Below, piece by piece: positions 1 to 5,236 of a stretch of DNA of 7,196 bases. Location: the NCBI GenBank assembly GCA_029865445.1, contig JAOUGY010000190.1:1-7196 (forward strand), in the 5' to 3' direction. Position numbers and translations under genes: made by a program. The DNA is from Acidimicrobiia bacterium. GTDB taxonomy: Bacteria; Actinomycetota; Acidimicrobiia; Spongiisociales; ZC4RG35. The notes under the pieces are model-generated. The model was not told the DNA's origin. It saw only the letters and a program-made list of their open reading frames with translations, and searched no databases. How positions within the stretch are numbered: position 1 is the first letter of the stretch; each line of letters opens with the position of its first letter.

Positions 1-70
1 CTCAGTGCCCCCGGGAACCAGACGCGGCGAGCCGGCGTCGAACGGCTGATCAGATCCAAAGAACGAATCA

Positions 71-77
71 AGGAAGG
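71..77 (+). promoter_or_regulatory. Ribosome binding site of the repeat-containing secreted protein
   Basis: AGGAAGG lies 5 nt upstream of the ATG at 83, a good Shine-Dalgarno spacing. It fixes the start of the first gene and makes a clear contrast with three genes in the window that have no such site. No convincing promoter hexamers are seen in bases 1-70, which may still include the tail of an upstream gene. Confidence 0.7.
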
Positions 78-82
78 CAAAG

Positions 83-553
83 ATGAGAAGCAAATCGAAC
101 CAGCGAATGACCATCGCCGTCGTCGCAGTAGCGCTCACAATCGGTGTGGGCACGGCGGTAGCGGCTGCCAATGACTCGGAAGATACGCCGATTCCGGTCG
201 AGTCGGATGGTGGGATTGGTGATACGCCGATTCCGGTCGAGTCGGATGGTGGGATTGGCGACACGCCGATTCCGGTCGAGTCGGATGGTGGGATTGGCGA
301 CACGCCCGGTGACGAGTTCGCGGTGGACGAGGCACGGGACCATGCCCACGGACTACTTGGCCGGTACGAAGACACGCTGACGCCCGAAGTCCGCGTGGCT
401 CGGCGCGGCTCTGAGACTTACGCACTCACCAAGGACTATCGAGTCGGGCGATTCACGGTCGAACTCGATGATGACGGGGCCGGATACCGCGTCACCTCGG
501 TCACGGTCGAGCTGCCGGACGGGCCCGAGACTTTCCATCTCACGCCGGGTTGA
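83..553 (+). CDS. Exported protein with 13-residue tandem repeats and a peptidase inhibitor I78-like C-terminal region
   Basis: A 156-residue protein starting at an ATG with an AGGAAGG site. Residues 1-29 form a Sec signal peptide (basic start, hydrophobic core IAVVAVALTIGVGTAVAAA), so the protein is exported. Residues 34-72 are three nearly perfect copies of DTPIPVESDGGIG, acidic and proline/glycine-containing, probably a flexible linker. Residues 80-150 (LLG..., then VRVARRG, TKDYRVGRFTVELDDDG, RVTSVTVE) resemble the I78 protease-inhibitor pattern, in which a VR-x-xRPG segment precedes DYRxDRLNVELD and a terminal CG. Here the usual cysteines are absent, so the similarity is to the fold pattern and inhibitory activity is only a guess. 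Its 3' end faces the FN3/PepSY operon across a shared terminator. No database comparison was possible; the export call is firmer than the I78 call. Confidence 0.75.
   Translation: MRSKSNQRMTIAVVAVALTIGVGTAVAAANDSEDTPIPVESDGGIGDTPIPVESDGGIGDTPIPVESDGGIGDTPGDEFAVDEARDHAHGLLGRYEDTLTPEVRVARRGSETYALTKDYRVGRFTVELDDDGAGYRVTSVTVELPDGPETFHLTPG
182..307 (+). repeat. Three 39-bp in-frame tandem repeats plus a 9-bp partial fourth copy
   Basis: Copies at 182-220, 221-259 and 260-298 encode DTPIPVESDGGIG, and 299-307 starts a fourth copy (DTP) before diverging. The copies differ only at silent third positions (GGT/GAT in the first junction, GGC/GAC in the later two), which indicates recent duplication within the gene. 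The unit is a multiple of three, so copy-number change would lengthen or shorten the linker without a frameshift. Confidence 0.95.
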
Positions 554-610
554 GAAAGAGGGGGAGCACTCTGGGGCCCTCTCGATCTGACCGGCAACGG
601 GCACAGCGAG

Positions 611-638
611 CGATTGGGGCCACGGGCCCCAATCGTTT
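611..638. terminator. Bidirectional intrinsic terminator between convergent genes
   Basis: An 11-bp perfect stem (arm CGATTGGGGCC at 611-621, complementary arm at 625-635) closes a 3-nt loop ACG and is followed on the plus strand by TTT. It lies 57 nt after the stop of the repeat protein and 2 nt beyond the stop of the minus-strand FN3 gene, so it can end both transcripts. The short T tract on the plus strand and its absence on the minus strand make efficiency uncertain. Confidence 0.75.
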
Positions 639-1384
639 CAGCTCCCGGTAGTGAATGTTGCGGATGACAGGGTCTGATTGCCGCTCGCTTCGATGGCGAG
701 CACCTCCCATTCGTATTCGGTGTCCGGCTCGAGGAACCCGATCGGAATGGCGAGACTGGTCGCCTCCGGGGGCATCGTCACGTCCAAGGTGACCTTGGGC
801 AGCGAGTCGATGCCCGTGTTGGGTTCGACCACGAGAACCTGGTACCCGATGATCGGGCTGCCGTCCGGCGCGGGAACCGGTTGCCAGATCACGACGGTGG
901 CTCGTGGATCCTGTGGGCCATCCGCTTCGAGTGGGGCGACCAGCGTTGGGCCGTCCGGGATGTGGTGGGTCAGCTCCCAGGAGCCCTCGTATCTCTCGCC
1001 GGCGAGGCTTCTTCCGCGGAAGCGATAGGTGCCCTCGGGCCAGCGTTGGAAGAGCTGCTCGAGGGTGAGATCGGTGAACGGCGGCTCTGCGCTCTCCAGG
1101 AACAGTTCGGTGCCGCCCTGTTCCGCCATCCGCCCGGAGGCGGTGGCAGTGAAGACCCTCCGACCACCTGGGTCATAGATCGACACGCTTCGCCATTCGT
1201 CGGCGTCGATGAAGGCCTGAACTCCGCCGTCGCCGTCGGTGGCGTTGATCTCGAACTTGAGCCGGGAGTCACCCATTTCGACGGCCTCGCGGCCGTGGCC
1301 GGAAGCGCGCGCCGACGCGGTAGTGGCACCACCGAGGATCGTCAGCCCCACTGCAAGGGCAATGGCGTTGCGGTGTAACTTCAT
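638..1384 (-). CDS. Exported protein with C-terminal fibronectin type III-like domain
   Basis: A 248-residue protein. The frame stays open up to 1738, but the start is set at 1384: it gives a textbook signal peptide (MKLHRNAIALAVGLTILGG, cleavage near ASA at 23-25) and has GAGAGG (plus-strand 1391-1396) 6 nt upstream, whereas the longer version would read over the PepSY gene. Residues about 37-140 form a beta-rich region I do not recognise (FEINATDGDGG, YDPGGRRVF, FQRWPEGTYRFRG). Residues about 143-246 resemble an FN3 domain, with IWQPV, IIGYQVLV and LEPDTEYEWEVLAIEASGNQT followed by a terminal TFTT strand. It probably acts outside the membrane as a binding or structural protein; no catalytic motif is seen. 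It is the second gene of an operon with the PepSY gene, 10 nt apart, with its ribosome binding site overlapping the PepSY stop codon. Confidence 0.85.
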   Translation of the reverse strand: MKLHRNAIALAVGLTILGGATTASARASGHGREAVEMGDSRLKFEINATDGDGGVQAFIDADEWRSVSIYDPGGRRVFTATASGRMAEQGGTELFLESAEPPFTDLTLEQLFQRWPEGTYRFRGRSLAGERYEGSWELTHHIPDGPTLVAPLEADGPQDPRATVVIWQPVPAPDGSPIIGYQVLVVEPNTGIDSLPKVTLDVTMPPEATSLAIPIGFLEPDTEYEWEVLAIEASGNQTLSSATFTTGS

Positions 1385-1394
1385 CTGCGGCCTC

Positions 1395-1706
1395 TCAATC
1401 GTCGAGGTTGTCGGACCTGTCGGACTTGGATCCGACAACGTTGAATTGCTCGTCGAGTTGGACGTCGATCTGGCGTCCATCACCCAGGGTGACCTCGACC
1501 TCGTAGTAGCTGTCCTCGTCGCCGACCTCGGTCGACGTGACCCGGCCATCGCCGATGTGAGCGAGCGCGATAGCGACGGCCCGTTCGAGAGCCAGACCCG
1601 CGATGGGTACGTCCCGATCCCCGTCCCCTCGGGCCATCGCCACGCCCGGGATGAGCGCAACTGAGACCAGCGCACCGATCGTTGTCGCTGTCTTGTGGCG
1701 AACCAT
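1395..1706 (-). CDS. Small exported PepSY-domain protein
   Basis: A 103-residue protein with a signal peptide at residues 1-25 (MVRHKTATTIGALVSVALIPGVAMA). A single PepSY domain spans about residues 35-92: an ALERAVAIALAH helix, then VTSTEVGDEDSYYEVEVTLGDG, then VQLDEQFNVV, the usual helix followed by beta strands ending in an aliphatic LD-x-x-F-x-VV motif. The acidic, serine-rich tail (SKSDRSDNLDD) is short. PepSY domains are known as protease-propeptide inhibitors and as partners of sensor kinases; which applies here cannot be read from sequence. The ATG has AAGGAG (plus-strand 1712-1717) 5 nt upstream. It is the promoter-proximal gene of the minus-strand operon, divergent from the response regulator, an arrangement that suggests it belongs to the regulon and may feed back on the kinase. 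Confidence 0.9.
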   Translation of the reverse strand: MVRHKTATTIGALVSVALIPGVAMARGDGDRDVPIAGLALERAVAIALAHIGDGRVTSTEVGDEDSYYEVEVTLGDGRQIDVQLDEQFNVVGSKSDRSDNLDD

Positions 1707-1740
1707 GTCTGCTCCTTATGGTCGGCGGTCCTGCCCACCG

Positions 1741-1773
1741 AACGTACGACCGGCCTCCTGACGGCTCGCTGAC
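1741..1773 (-). promoter_or_regulatory. Predicted activator-dependent promoter of the PepSY-FN3 operon
   Basis: Read on the minus strand, GTCAG occurs at 1773-1769 and 1762-1758, exactly 11 bp apart. It is followed after 11 bp by TACGTT (1746-1741), which fits the TANNNT pattern of actinobacterial -10 elements. No -35 hexamer is evident where expected; the GTCAG repeats occupy that place, as activator boxes do in PhoB-type promoters. Transcription would start near 1734, leaving a leader of about 28 nt that contains the AAGGAG ribosome binding site. Confidence 0.5.
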
Positions 1774-1813
1774 CACGACACGATTTGTCAGCCTCGAGTC
1801 AGCCGCCGGTCAG
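1758..1813. promoter_or_regulatory. Five-copy GTCAG operator, probable binding site of the adjacent response regulator
   Basis: CTGAC occurs at 1758-1762 and 1769-1773, and GTCAG at 1787-1791, 1798-1802 and 1809-1813. Within each orientation the period is exactly 11 bp, and the inner four copies are symmetric about position 1780. The rightward copies are near-repeats (GTCAGCCTCGA, GTCAGCCGCCG, GTCAGCTTCGA). Direct repeats with an 11-bp period are the usual target of OmpR/PhoB winged-helix regulators, which bind head-to-tail on one DNA face. Lying between the regulator gene and the PepSY operon, the site likely controls both. The identity of the binding protein is inferred from position. Confidence 0.65.
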
Positions 1814-1835
1814 CTTCGAGCGCGAGAATCCGGGA
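1809..1835 (+). promoter_or_regulatory. Predicted leaderless, autoregulated promoter of the response regulator
   Basis: The last rightward GTCAG (1809-1813) is followed after 10 bp by GAGAAT (1824-1829), a weak -10 with four of six consensus bases, and then after 6 nt by the ATG at 1836. No Shine-Dalgarno precedes that ATG. The spacing fits transcription starting at the start codon itself, with activator repeats standing in for a -35 element. Confidence 0.45.
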
Positions 1836-2510
1836 ATGAAGGTTCTGCTGGTCGAGGACGACAAGCGATTGGCGGCGACCGTCAAGCGGGGACTCGAAGC
1901 CGAGCACTTCACCGTCGACGTGGCCCTCACGGGTCCCGACGGTCTGTGGCTTGCGACGGAGAGCATCTACGACGTGATCGTGCTCGACATCATGCTTCCG
2001 GGGCGCAACGGATATCAGGTGTGCGCCGACTTACGCGAGGCCGGGGACTGGACGCCGATCCTCATGCTGACGGCCAAGGATGGCGACCTCGACGAAGCGG
2101 AGGCGCTCGACACCGGTGCGGACGACTATGTGACGAAACCATTCTCGTTCCCGGTTTTGGTGTCGCGGTTGCGGGCCCTGACGAGACGGGCCGCCGCCAT
2201 CGAACCCGGCGTGATCGTGGCCGGAGGGATCGTCGTCGACCCGGGACGGCGGCGGGTCTGGCGCGGCGGAACGGAGATCGAACTCACAGCCCGTCAGTTC
2301 GACGTGCTCGAGTTCCTGGCCAAGAGGGCCGGTCGAGTCGTTTCGAAATCCGAGATCCTCGACGGAGTGTGGGAATTTGGATTCGAAGGCGACCTCAACA
2401 TCGTTGAGGTGTACGTGCGGCGGATCAGGGCCCGCATCGACGATCCGTTCGGGTGCCGGAGCATCTCGACCATTCGCGGCGTGGGGTACCGGCTCGAGGA
2501 TGAGACCTGA
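1836..2510 (+). CDS. OmpR/PhoB-family response regulator
   Basis: A 224-residue two-domain transcription factor. The receiver domain (about 1-115) has the acidic pair D8/D9, the phospho-acceptor D51 in VLDIMLPG, T79 in MLTA and K101 in TKPF, so it should be phosphorylatable. The DNA-binding domain (about 125-222) is a winged helix: LTARQFDVLEFLAKRAGRVVSK, a recognition helix in the region NIVEVYVRRIRARI, and the terminal hairpin IRGVGYRL. I chose the ATG at 1836, which begins MKVLLVEDD as in nearly all homologues; an in-frame TTG at 1785 would add 17 residues and would place the operator inside the gene. It overlaps the kinase gene by one base (TGATG), implying coupled translation and a cognate pair. 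The 11-bp-phased GTCAG repeats just upstream are its likely target. Confidence 0.95.
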   Translation: MKVLLVEDDKRLAATVKRGLEAEHFTVDVALTGPDGLWLATESIYDVIVLDIMLPGRNGYQVCADLREAGDWTPILMLTAKDGDLDEAEALDTGADDYVTKPFSFPVLVSRLRALTRRAAAIEPGVIVAGGIVVDPGRRRVWRGGTEIELTARQFDVLEFLAKRAGRVVSKSEILDGVWEFGFEGDLNIVEVYVRRIRARIDDPFGCRSISTIRGVGYRLEDET

Positions 2511-3814
2511 TGGGTCGCAGCTACAGGGGCATCCGCCCACGTATCACCGTCCTCGCCATTGGGGCGGTGATCGTCGTCCTCGTGGTGGCCTCCGCGGTGC
2601 TCGTGGTCGTTCAACGGAAGATCCTGACCGACGGAATCGACACTGCGCTCCAGAGGGAAGCCGGCGAGATCGTCGACTGGGCACAGGCCGGCGTGTTGTC
2701 CGTCGACCTCCCGCCGATCCGGTCCGAGGGCTTCGCGGTCGTCGTCGACGACGGTCGACTGGTGGCCGCAACTCCGGGCGCCACGACCGCGCTCGACATC
2801 GCGCGAGTCATCGGCGAGGAGCCCGGATACCGAACCGTCGACGGCCTGCCGGTGGACGACGACCGTTTCAGGGTGCTCACACGGCTGGAGGATTTCGGCG
2901 TCGTGTACGTGGGTTCGACGTTCGACATCGTCGACGAGGCATCTGCGGCACTCATCTCATTGCTCGGAGCGGTGGTGCCGCTCGTCGCCTTCACCCTCGG
3001 CGTGATCGTGTGGCGCCTAATAGGACGGACCCTCGGCCCGGTGGAAGACATCAGAACGCGGGTTGCCGACATCGGCGCCAGCGATCTCGGTCGGCGCATC
3101 CCTGAACCGGGTACCGGCGACGAGATCGACCGGCTGGCAGCCACGATGAACCACATGCTGGACCGTTTGGAGACTGCGGTGGCTCGACAGAGCAGGTTCG
3201 TTGACGACGCCTCGCATGAACTTCGCACCCCTGTCGCACGGCTTCGCGCCGCCGTGGAGATCGACTCGGGGGGGGCCGGATTCGAGTCCCTGAGAGAGGA
3301 CGTCATCCAGCTGAGCGAGATGGTCGAGGATCTGCTGTTCCTGGCCAGACTGCACGACGGCCGGCAGACCGAGTCGGCGCCCGTGGACCTCGAGGATGTC
3401 GTCATCGGCGAGGTCGATCTGCTCCGTCCGTGGACTTCGATCGCGCTGGAACTACGAGACGTCGATACGGTCACTGTTTCCGGGAACCGATCCGACCTGG
3501 CACGCCTGGTCCGCAACATCCTCGAGAACGCGACCCGTGCGGCCGAGTCCCGGGTGTGGGTGTCGGTGGAGGCCGTCGATGACGACGGGCGGGTCACGGT
3601 CGAAGACGACGGCCCGGGTGTCGATACCCGGGCGGCGGCTGTCATCTTCGATCGTTTTGGGCGTGTCGACGACGCCAGGTCCCGGCCCGCCGGCGGCTCA
3701 GGCCTTGGACTGGCCATCGCCCGAGAGATCGCGACAGCGCATCACGGTCGGGTCGAATTGTGCAACCCGGGCGAGCGGGGCGCCCGATTTGCCGTCACCA
3801 TTCCGGCGATCTGA
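2510..3814 (+). CDS. Membrane sensor histidine kinase, partner of the upstream response regulator
   Basis: A 434-residue kinase. Order of parts: first membrane helix at about 12-34, extracytoplasmic sensor region at about 35-147 with no recognised domain, second membrane helix at about 148-170, HAMP at about 171-222 (LGPVEDIRTRVADIG), phospho-accepting H236 in SHELRTP, then the ATPase domain with N340 in the N box (RNILENA), D366-G370 (DDGPG), F box IFDRFGR (379-385) and GGSGLGLAI (395-403). All catalytic boxes are intact, so it should autophosphorylate and pass phosphate to D51 of the regulator. The stretch between the H-box helix and the second dimerisation helix looks a few residues shorter than usual (VEIDSGGAGFESLRED) and contains an 8-G run in the DNA. 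The start overlaps the regulator stop by one base. The stimulus is unknown; the divergently encoded exported proteins are candidate modulators. Confidence 0.95.
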   Translation: MGRSYRGIRPRITVLAIGAVIVVLVVASAVLVVVQRKILTDGIDTALQREAGEIVDWAQAGVLSVDLPPIRSEGFAVVVDDGRLVAATPGATTALDIARVIGEEPGYRTVDGLPVDDDRFRVLTRLEDFGVVYVGSTFDIVDEASAALISLLGAVVPLVAFTLGVIVWRLIGRTLGPVEDIRTRVADIGASDLGRRIPEPGTGDEIDRLAATMNHMLDRLETAVARQSRFVDDASHELRTPVARLRAAVEIDSGGAGFESLREDVIQLSEMVEDLLFLARLHDGRQTESAPVDLEDVVIGEVDLLRPWTSIALELRDVDTVTVSGNRSDLARLVRNILENATRAAESRVWVSVEAVDDDGRVTVEDDGPGVDTRAAAVIFDRFGRVDDARSRPAGGSGLGLAIAREIATAHHGRVELCNPGERGARFAVTIPAI

Positions 3815-3930
3815 CAGGTCCGGGGCCGTTTGAGGATTAGCGAAGCGGGCCTGGACATGTCGTCTCCACCAACTAGACCATGGATTGTCTCTCGGGCGGC
3901 AAGTCCGGGCACGAGTGGAGGTACCGGGGT
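3815..3930 (+). other. Spacer between kinase and DUF6875-like gene, no clear promoter or terminator
   Basis: This 116-nt spacer shows no convincing stem followed by a T tract and no well-spaced -35/-10 pair. A GACATGTC palindrome at 3853-3861 is the only local symmetry. The downstream gene may be read from its own weak promoter or by readthrough from the two-component genes. Confidence 0.4.
3917..3921 (+). promoter_or_regulatory. Ribosome binding site that sets the start of the DUF6875-like gene
   Basis: GGAGG lies 9 nt before the ATG at 3931. The upstream in-frame ATG at 3880 has no comparable site, so translation is more likely to begin at 3931. Confidence 0.65.
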
Positions 3931-4548
3931 ATGGGAATGCACCTCGACACCGTCGAGGTCTCGTCGGGGCGGAGAACTGCTGCCGATATCGAACCAGATT
4001 CGGCGTCAGCGAAGATGCTGGCGTGGGTCAACGGCGCCCTGTCGTCCGGCCATCCCCTGCTGGGCCGGCCCAACGCTGTGTGCCCCCATGCTGTCCCGGC
4101 GGCCGCCCACGGTGACATGTGGTTCGAAGAGCTCACCTTCGGTGGCGTTCCGACGCCCGCGGCCATGGAGGTCGCGGTCATGACCCGGATCGCGGTGGTG
4201 AAGCGACTGCCCCGAATCGGGCGGGCGTGGCGGGCCCTCGTGGTGTCGTTCCCTGAGATAGACACGGCGGACGATGCAGAGCGACTCATCGACGGCACTC
4301 AGCGCCAGGTACGACCGTGTTTCGTGGCGGCAGGGTTGATGATCGGTGAGATGCATCCCTGGAACACCACTCCCGCCAAGGCGAATCCCGAGGGAGGGTT
4401 CTACCCCAACCGCAGCCCTGTCTCCGCACTCACCATTCGGGACATGCATCCGCACGACCGCTCCTTCCTGGAGCGGGAGCCAGACCAGGCGTTGAGGCGT
4501 CTGCTCATCGCCGACTTTGACCGGATCATGGCTCAGGCCCACGAGTGA
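3931..4548 (+). CDS. DUF6875-like protein of unknown function
   Basis: A 205-residue soluble protein with no signal peptide or membrane segment. The pattern matches what I recall of the DUF6875 family: LGRPNAVCPHAVPAA near residue 45, ALVVSFPEID near 106, the conserved AGLMIGEMHPW near 135, then NRSPVSALTIRDMHPHDRSFLE near 160-180. The family has no established activity; conserved Cys, His and acidic residues (VCPH, GEMHP, RDMHPHD) leave metal or ligand binding possible but unproven. Start choice rests on GGAGG 9 nt upstream; an ATG at 3880 would add 17 residues with no clear ribosome site. It follows the kinase on the same strand after 116 nt and converges on the TfoX-like gene with 15 nt between stops and no visible terminator. 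Family assignment is from memory of motifs; it could be a different, related family. Confidence 0.8.
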   Translation: MGMHLDTVEVSSGRRTAADIEPDSASAKMLAWVNGALSSGHPLLGRPNAVCPHAVPAAAHGDMWFEELTFGGVPTPAAMEVAVMTRIAVVKRLPRIGRAWRALVVSFPEIDTADDAERLIDGTQRQVRPCFVAAGLMIGEMHPWNTTPAKANPEGGFYPNRSPVSALTIRDMHPHDRSFLEREPDQALRRLLIADFDRIMAQAHE

Positions 4549-4563
4549 GATCGAGCTGGGTCG

Positions 4564-4917
4564 TCAGCTCTTCTTTCGCGTCGGCTTCGGCTTGAGCGTG
4601 CCGATCCAGGCGTGGCTCTGTTCCAGAAGCTCGGCGATGGCATCGACGTCCAGCGAGTCCGGGACCCACACGTAACCCCTCATCACTGCTCCATACTGGA
4701 TGACAGGTTCGTCCCCATGGGCCGCCGCGAACTCGGCACGAGCGTCGTCGGACAATCGGATGGCGATGCGACCGTCCTGGTCGAGGAAGCTGAACATGTG
4801 TCCGTTCCGGGACGTGTACGGGTTCTTTGCACCCTTGCGGTCGACGTCCGGGAGTCGATCTACGGCCATCTCATAACGCTCGAGGGCGTCCGGTGGGCCT
4901 CCGTACGCAGCTGGCAT
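4564..4917 (-). CDS. TfoX N-terminal domain-like small protein
   Basis: A 117-residue protein of the single-domain TfoX/Sxy-like type. The family pattern is clear: RKGAKNPYTSRNGHMFSFLD (28-46), IAIRLSDDARAEF (51-63), IQYGAVMRGYVWVPDSL (73-89), then a helix and SHAWIGTLKPKP (101-112). Full TfoX/Sxy proteins of gamma-proteobacteria regulate competence, but stand-alone proteins like this one have no settled function, so no competence role is claimed. The lysine/arginine-rich tail (KPKPTRKKS) could contact nucleic acid. The frame is open to 4974, but the start at 4917 is preferred because GGGAG sits 6 nt upstream and the conserved region begins soon after. It is divergent from the zinc-ribbon mini-protein (127-nt spacer). 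Confidence 0.82.
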   Translation of the reverse strand: MPAAYGGPPDALERYEMAVDRLPDVDRKGAKNPYTSRNGHMFSFLDQDGRIAIRLSDDARAEFAAAHGDEPVIQYGAVMRGYVWVPDSLDVDAIAELLEQSHAWIGTLKPKPTRKKS

Positions 4918-4923
4918 CGGCTT

Positions 4924-4928
4924 CTCCC
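4924..4928 (-). promoter_or_regulatory. Ribosome binding site of the TfoX-like gene
   Basis: On the minus strand GGGAG lies 6 nt before the ATG ending at 4917. It supports this start over the in-frame ATG 57 nt further upstream. Confidence 0.65.
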
Positions 4929-4995
4929 TTTCCTTGCGGCGTCTCGGCCAAGTCTTGCCGACATCGGCTGCCAAGGCCCGCCCACTGCGAGAAAC

Positions 4996-5003
4996 TTCGC
5001 GAA
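4996..5003. other. TTCGCGAA palindrome in a divergent promoter spacer
   Basis: A perfect 8-bp palindrome in the 127-nt spacer between the TfoX-like gene and the zinc-ribbon gene, just upstream of the predicted plus-strand -35. It could be an operator half-pair or chance; nothing else marks it. Confidence 0.25.
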
Positions 5004-5009
5004 AAACTC

Positions 5010-5044
5010 TTCACCCGGTCAGGGGCGACGCCGATATTCACGAT
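5010..5044 (+). promoter_or_regulatory. Predicted leaderless promoter of the zinc-ribbon mini-protein
   Basis: TTCACC (5010-5015, four of six matches to TTGACA), a 17-bp spacer and GATATT (5033-5038, four of six matches to TATAAT) are followed after 6 nt by the ATG at 5045. The predicted transcription start coincides with the A of that ATG, and no Shine-Dalgarno lies at usual spacing before it. Confidence 0.5.
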
Positions 5045-5236
5045 ATGAATCACAATGATGTGACTCACAACTGCGGAAGATGCGGCAAGGCGTCCGTCGT
5101 CATCATCGGTGGCGCCCATTACTGCTCTTCACACGGGCTCGACGTGACCATGCAGCGAGCTCTCGTCGTGGACCTTCGTCGGCCGGAGGAACCGGTCGTG
5201 ACACTCGACCTTCGCACCGTCGCCCTGGCGAGTTAG
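5045..5236 (+). CDS. 63-residue zinc-ribbon-like mini-protein
   Basis: A very small protein with C10, C13, C27 and H30 arranged as C-x2-C-x13-C-x2-H (HNCGRCG ... HYCSSH), a likely single zinc site made of two knuckles; H8 and H25 are near the ligands. The C-terminal half (ALVVDLRRPEEPVVTLDLRTVAL) reads as two beta strands. I do not recognise a named family; a nucleic-acid- or protein-binding role would be typical for such ribbons but is not shown. The ATG at 5045 is preferred because it follows a well-spaced -35/-10 pair and begins just before the cysteine motif; the frame is open back to an ATG at 4934, but that segment has no ribosome site and would overlap the divergent promoter zone. Its TAG stop overlaps the stop of the convergent hydrolase gene by four bases. 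Confidence 0.65.
   Translation: MNHNDVTHNCGRCGKASVVIIGGAHYCSSHGLDVTMQRALVVDLRRPEEPVVTLDLRTVALAS

Noticed and set aside
1..82. Tail of an upstream gene
   Set aside because: All three plus frames run in from the left edge and end at different points, and nothing in the few residues allows a choice, so no feature is called.
182..307. CRISPR array in the tandem repeats
   Set aside because: The 39-bp units are directly contiguous with no spacers and encode an in-frame peptide repeat.
1385..1738. N-terminal extension of the minus-strand FN3 protein frame
   Set aside because: It would read across the PepSY gene in another frame, is arginine/serine-rich with no domain, and the ATG at 1384 has both a ribosome site and a signal peptide.
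1785..1835. Longer start (TTG) for the response regulator
   Set aside because: It adds 17 residues absent from the family and would cover the GTCAG operator; the ATG at 1836 starts the canonical MKVLLVEDD.
2611..3717. 368-codon open frame on the minus strand
   Set aside because: It lies opposite the histidine kinase, is rich in Ser, Arg, Thr and Pro without domains, and is a typical antisense shadow of a GC-rich gene.
3767..3790. GC hairpin (CGGGCG / CGCCCG) followed by ATTT as a terminator
   Set aside because: It is inside the kinase coding region, encoding the conserved C-terminal strand, and has no real T tract.
4549..4563. Terminator between the convergent DUF6875-like and TfoX-like genes
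   Set aside because: The 15-nt gap contains no stem-loop with a T tract on either strand.
4934..5044. Upstream extension of the zinc-ribbon frame to an ATG at 4934
   Set aside because: The added residues are basic and featureless, there is no ribosome site, and it would span the predicted promoter.
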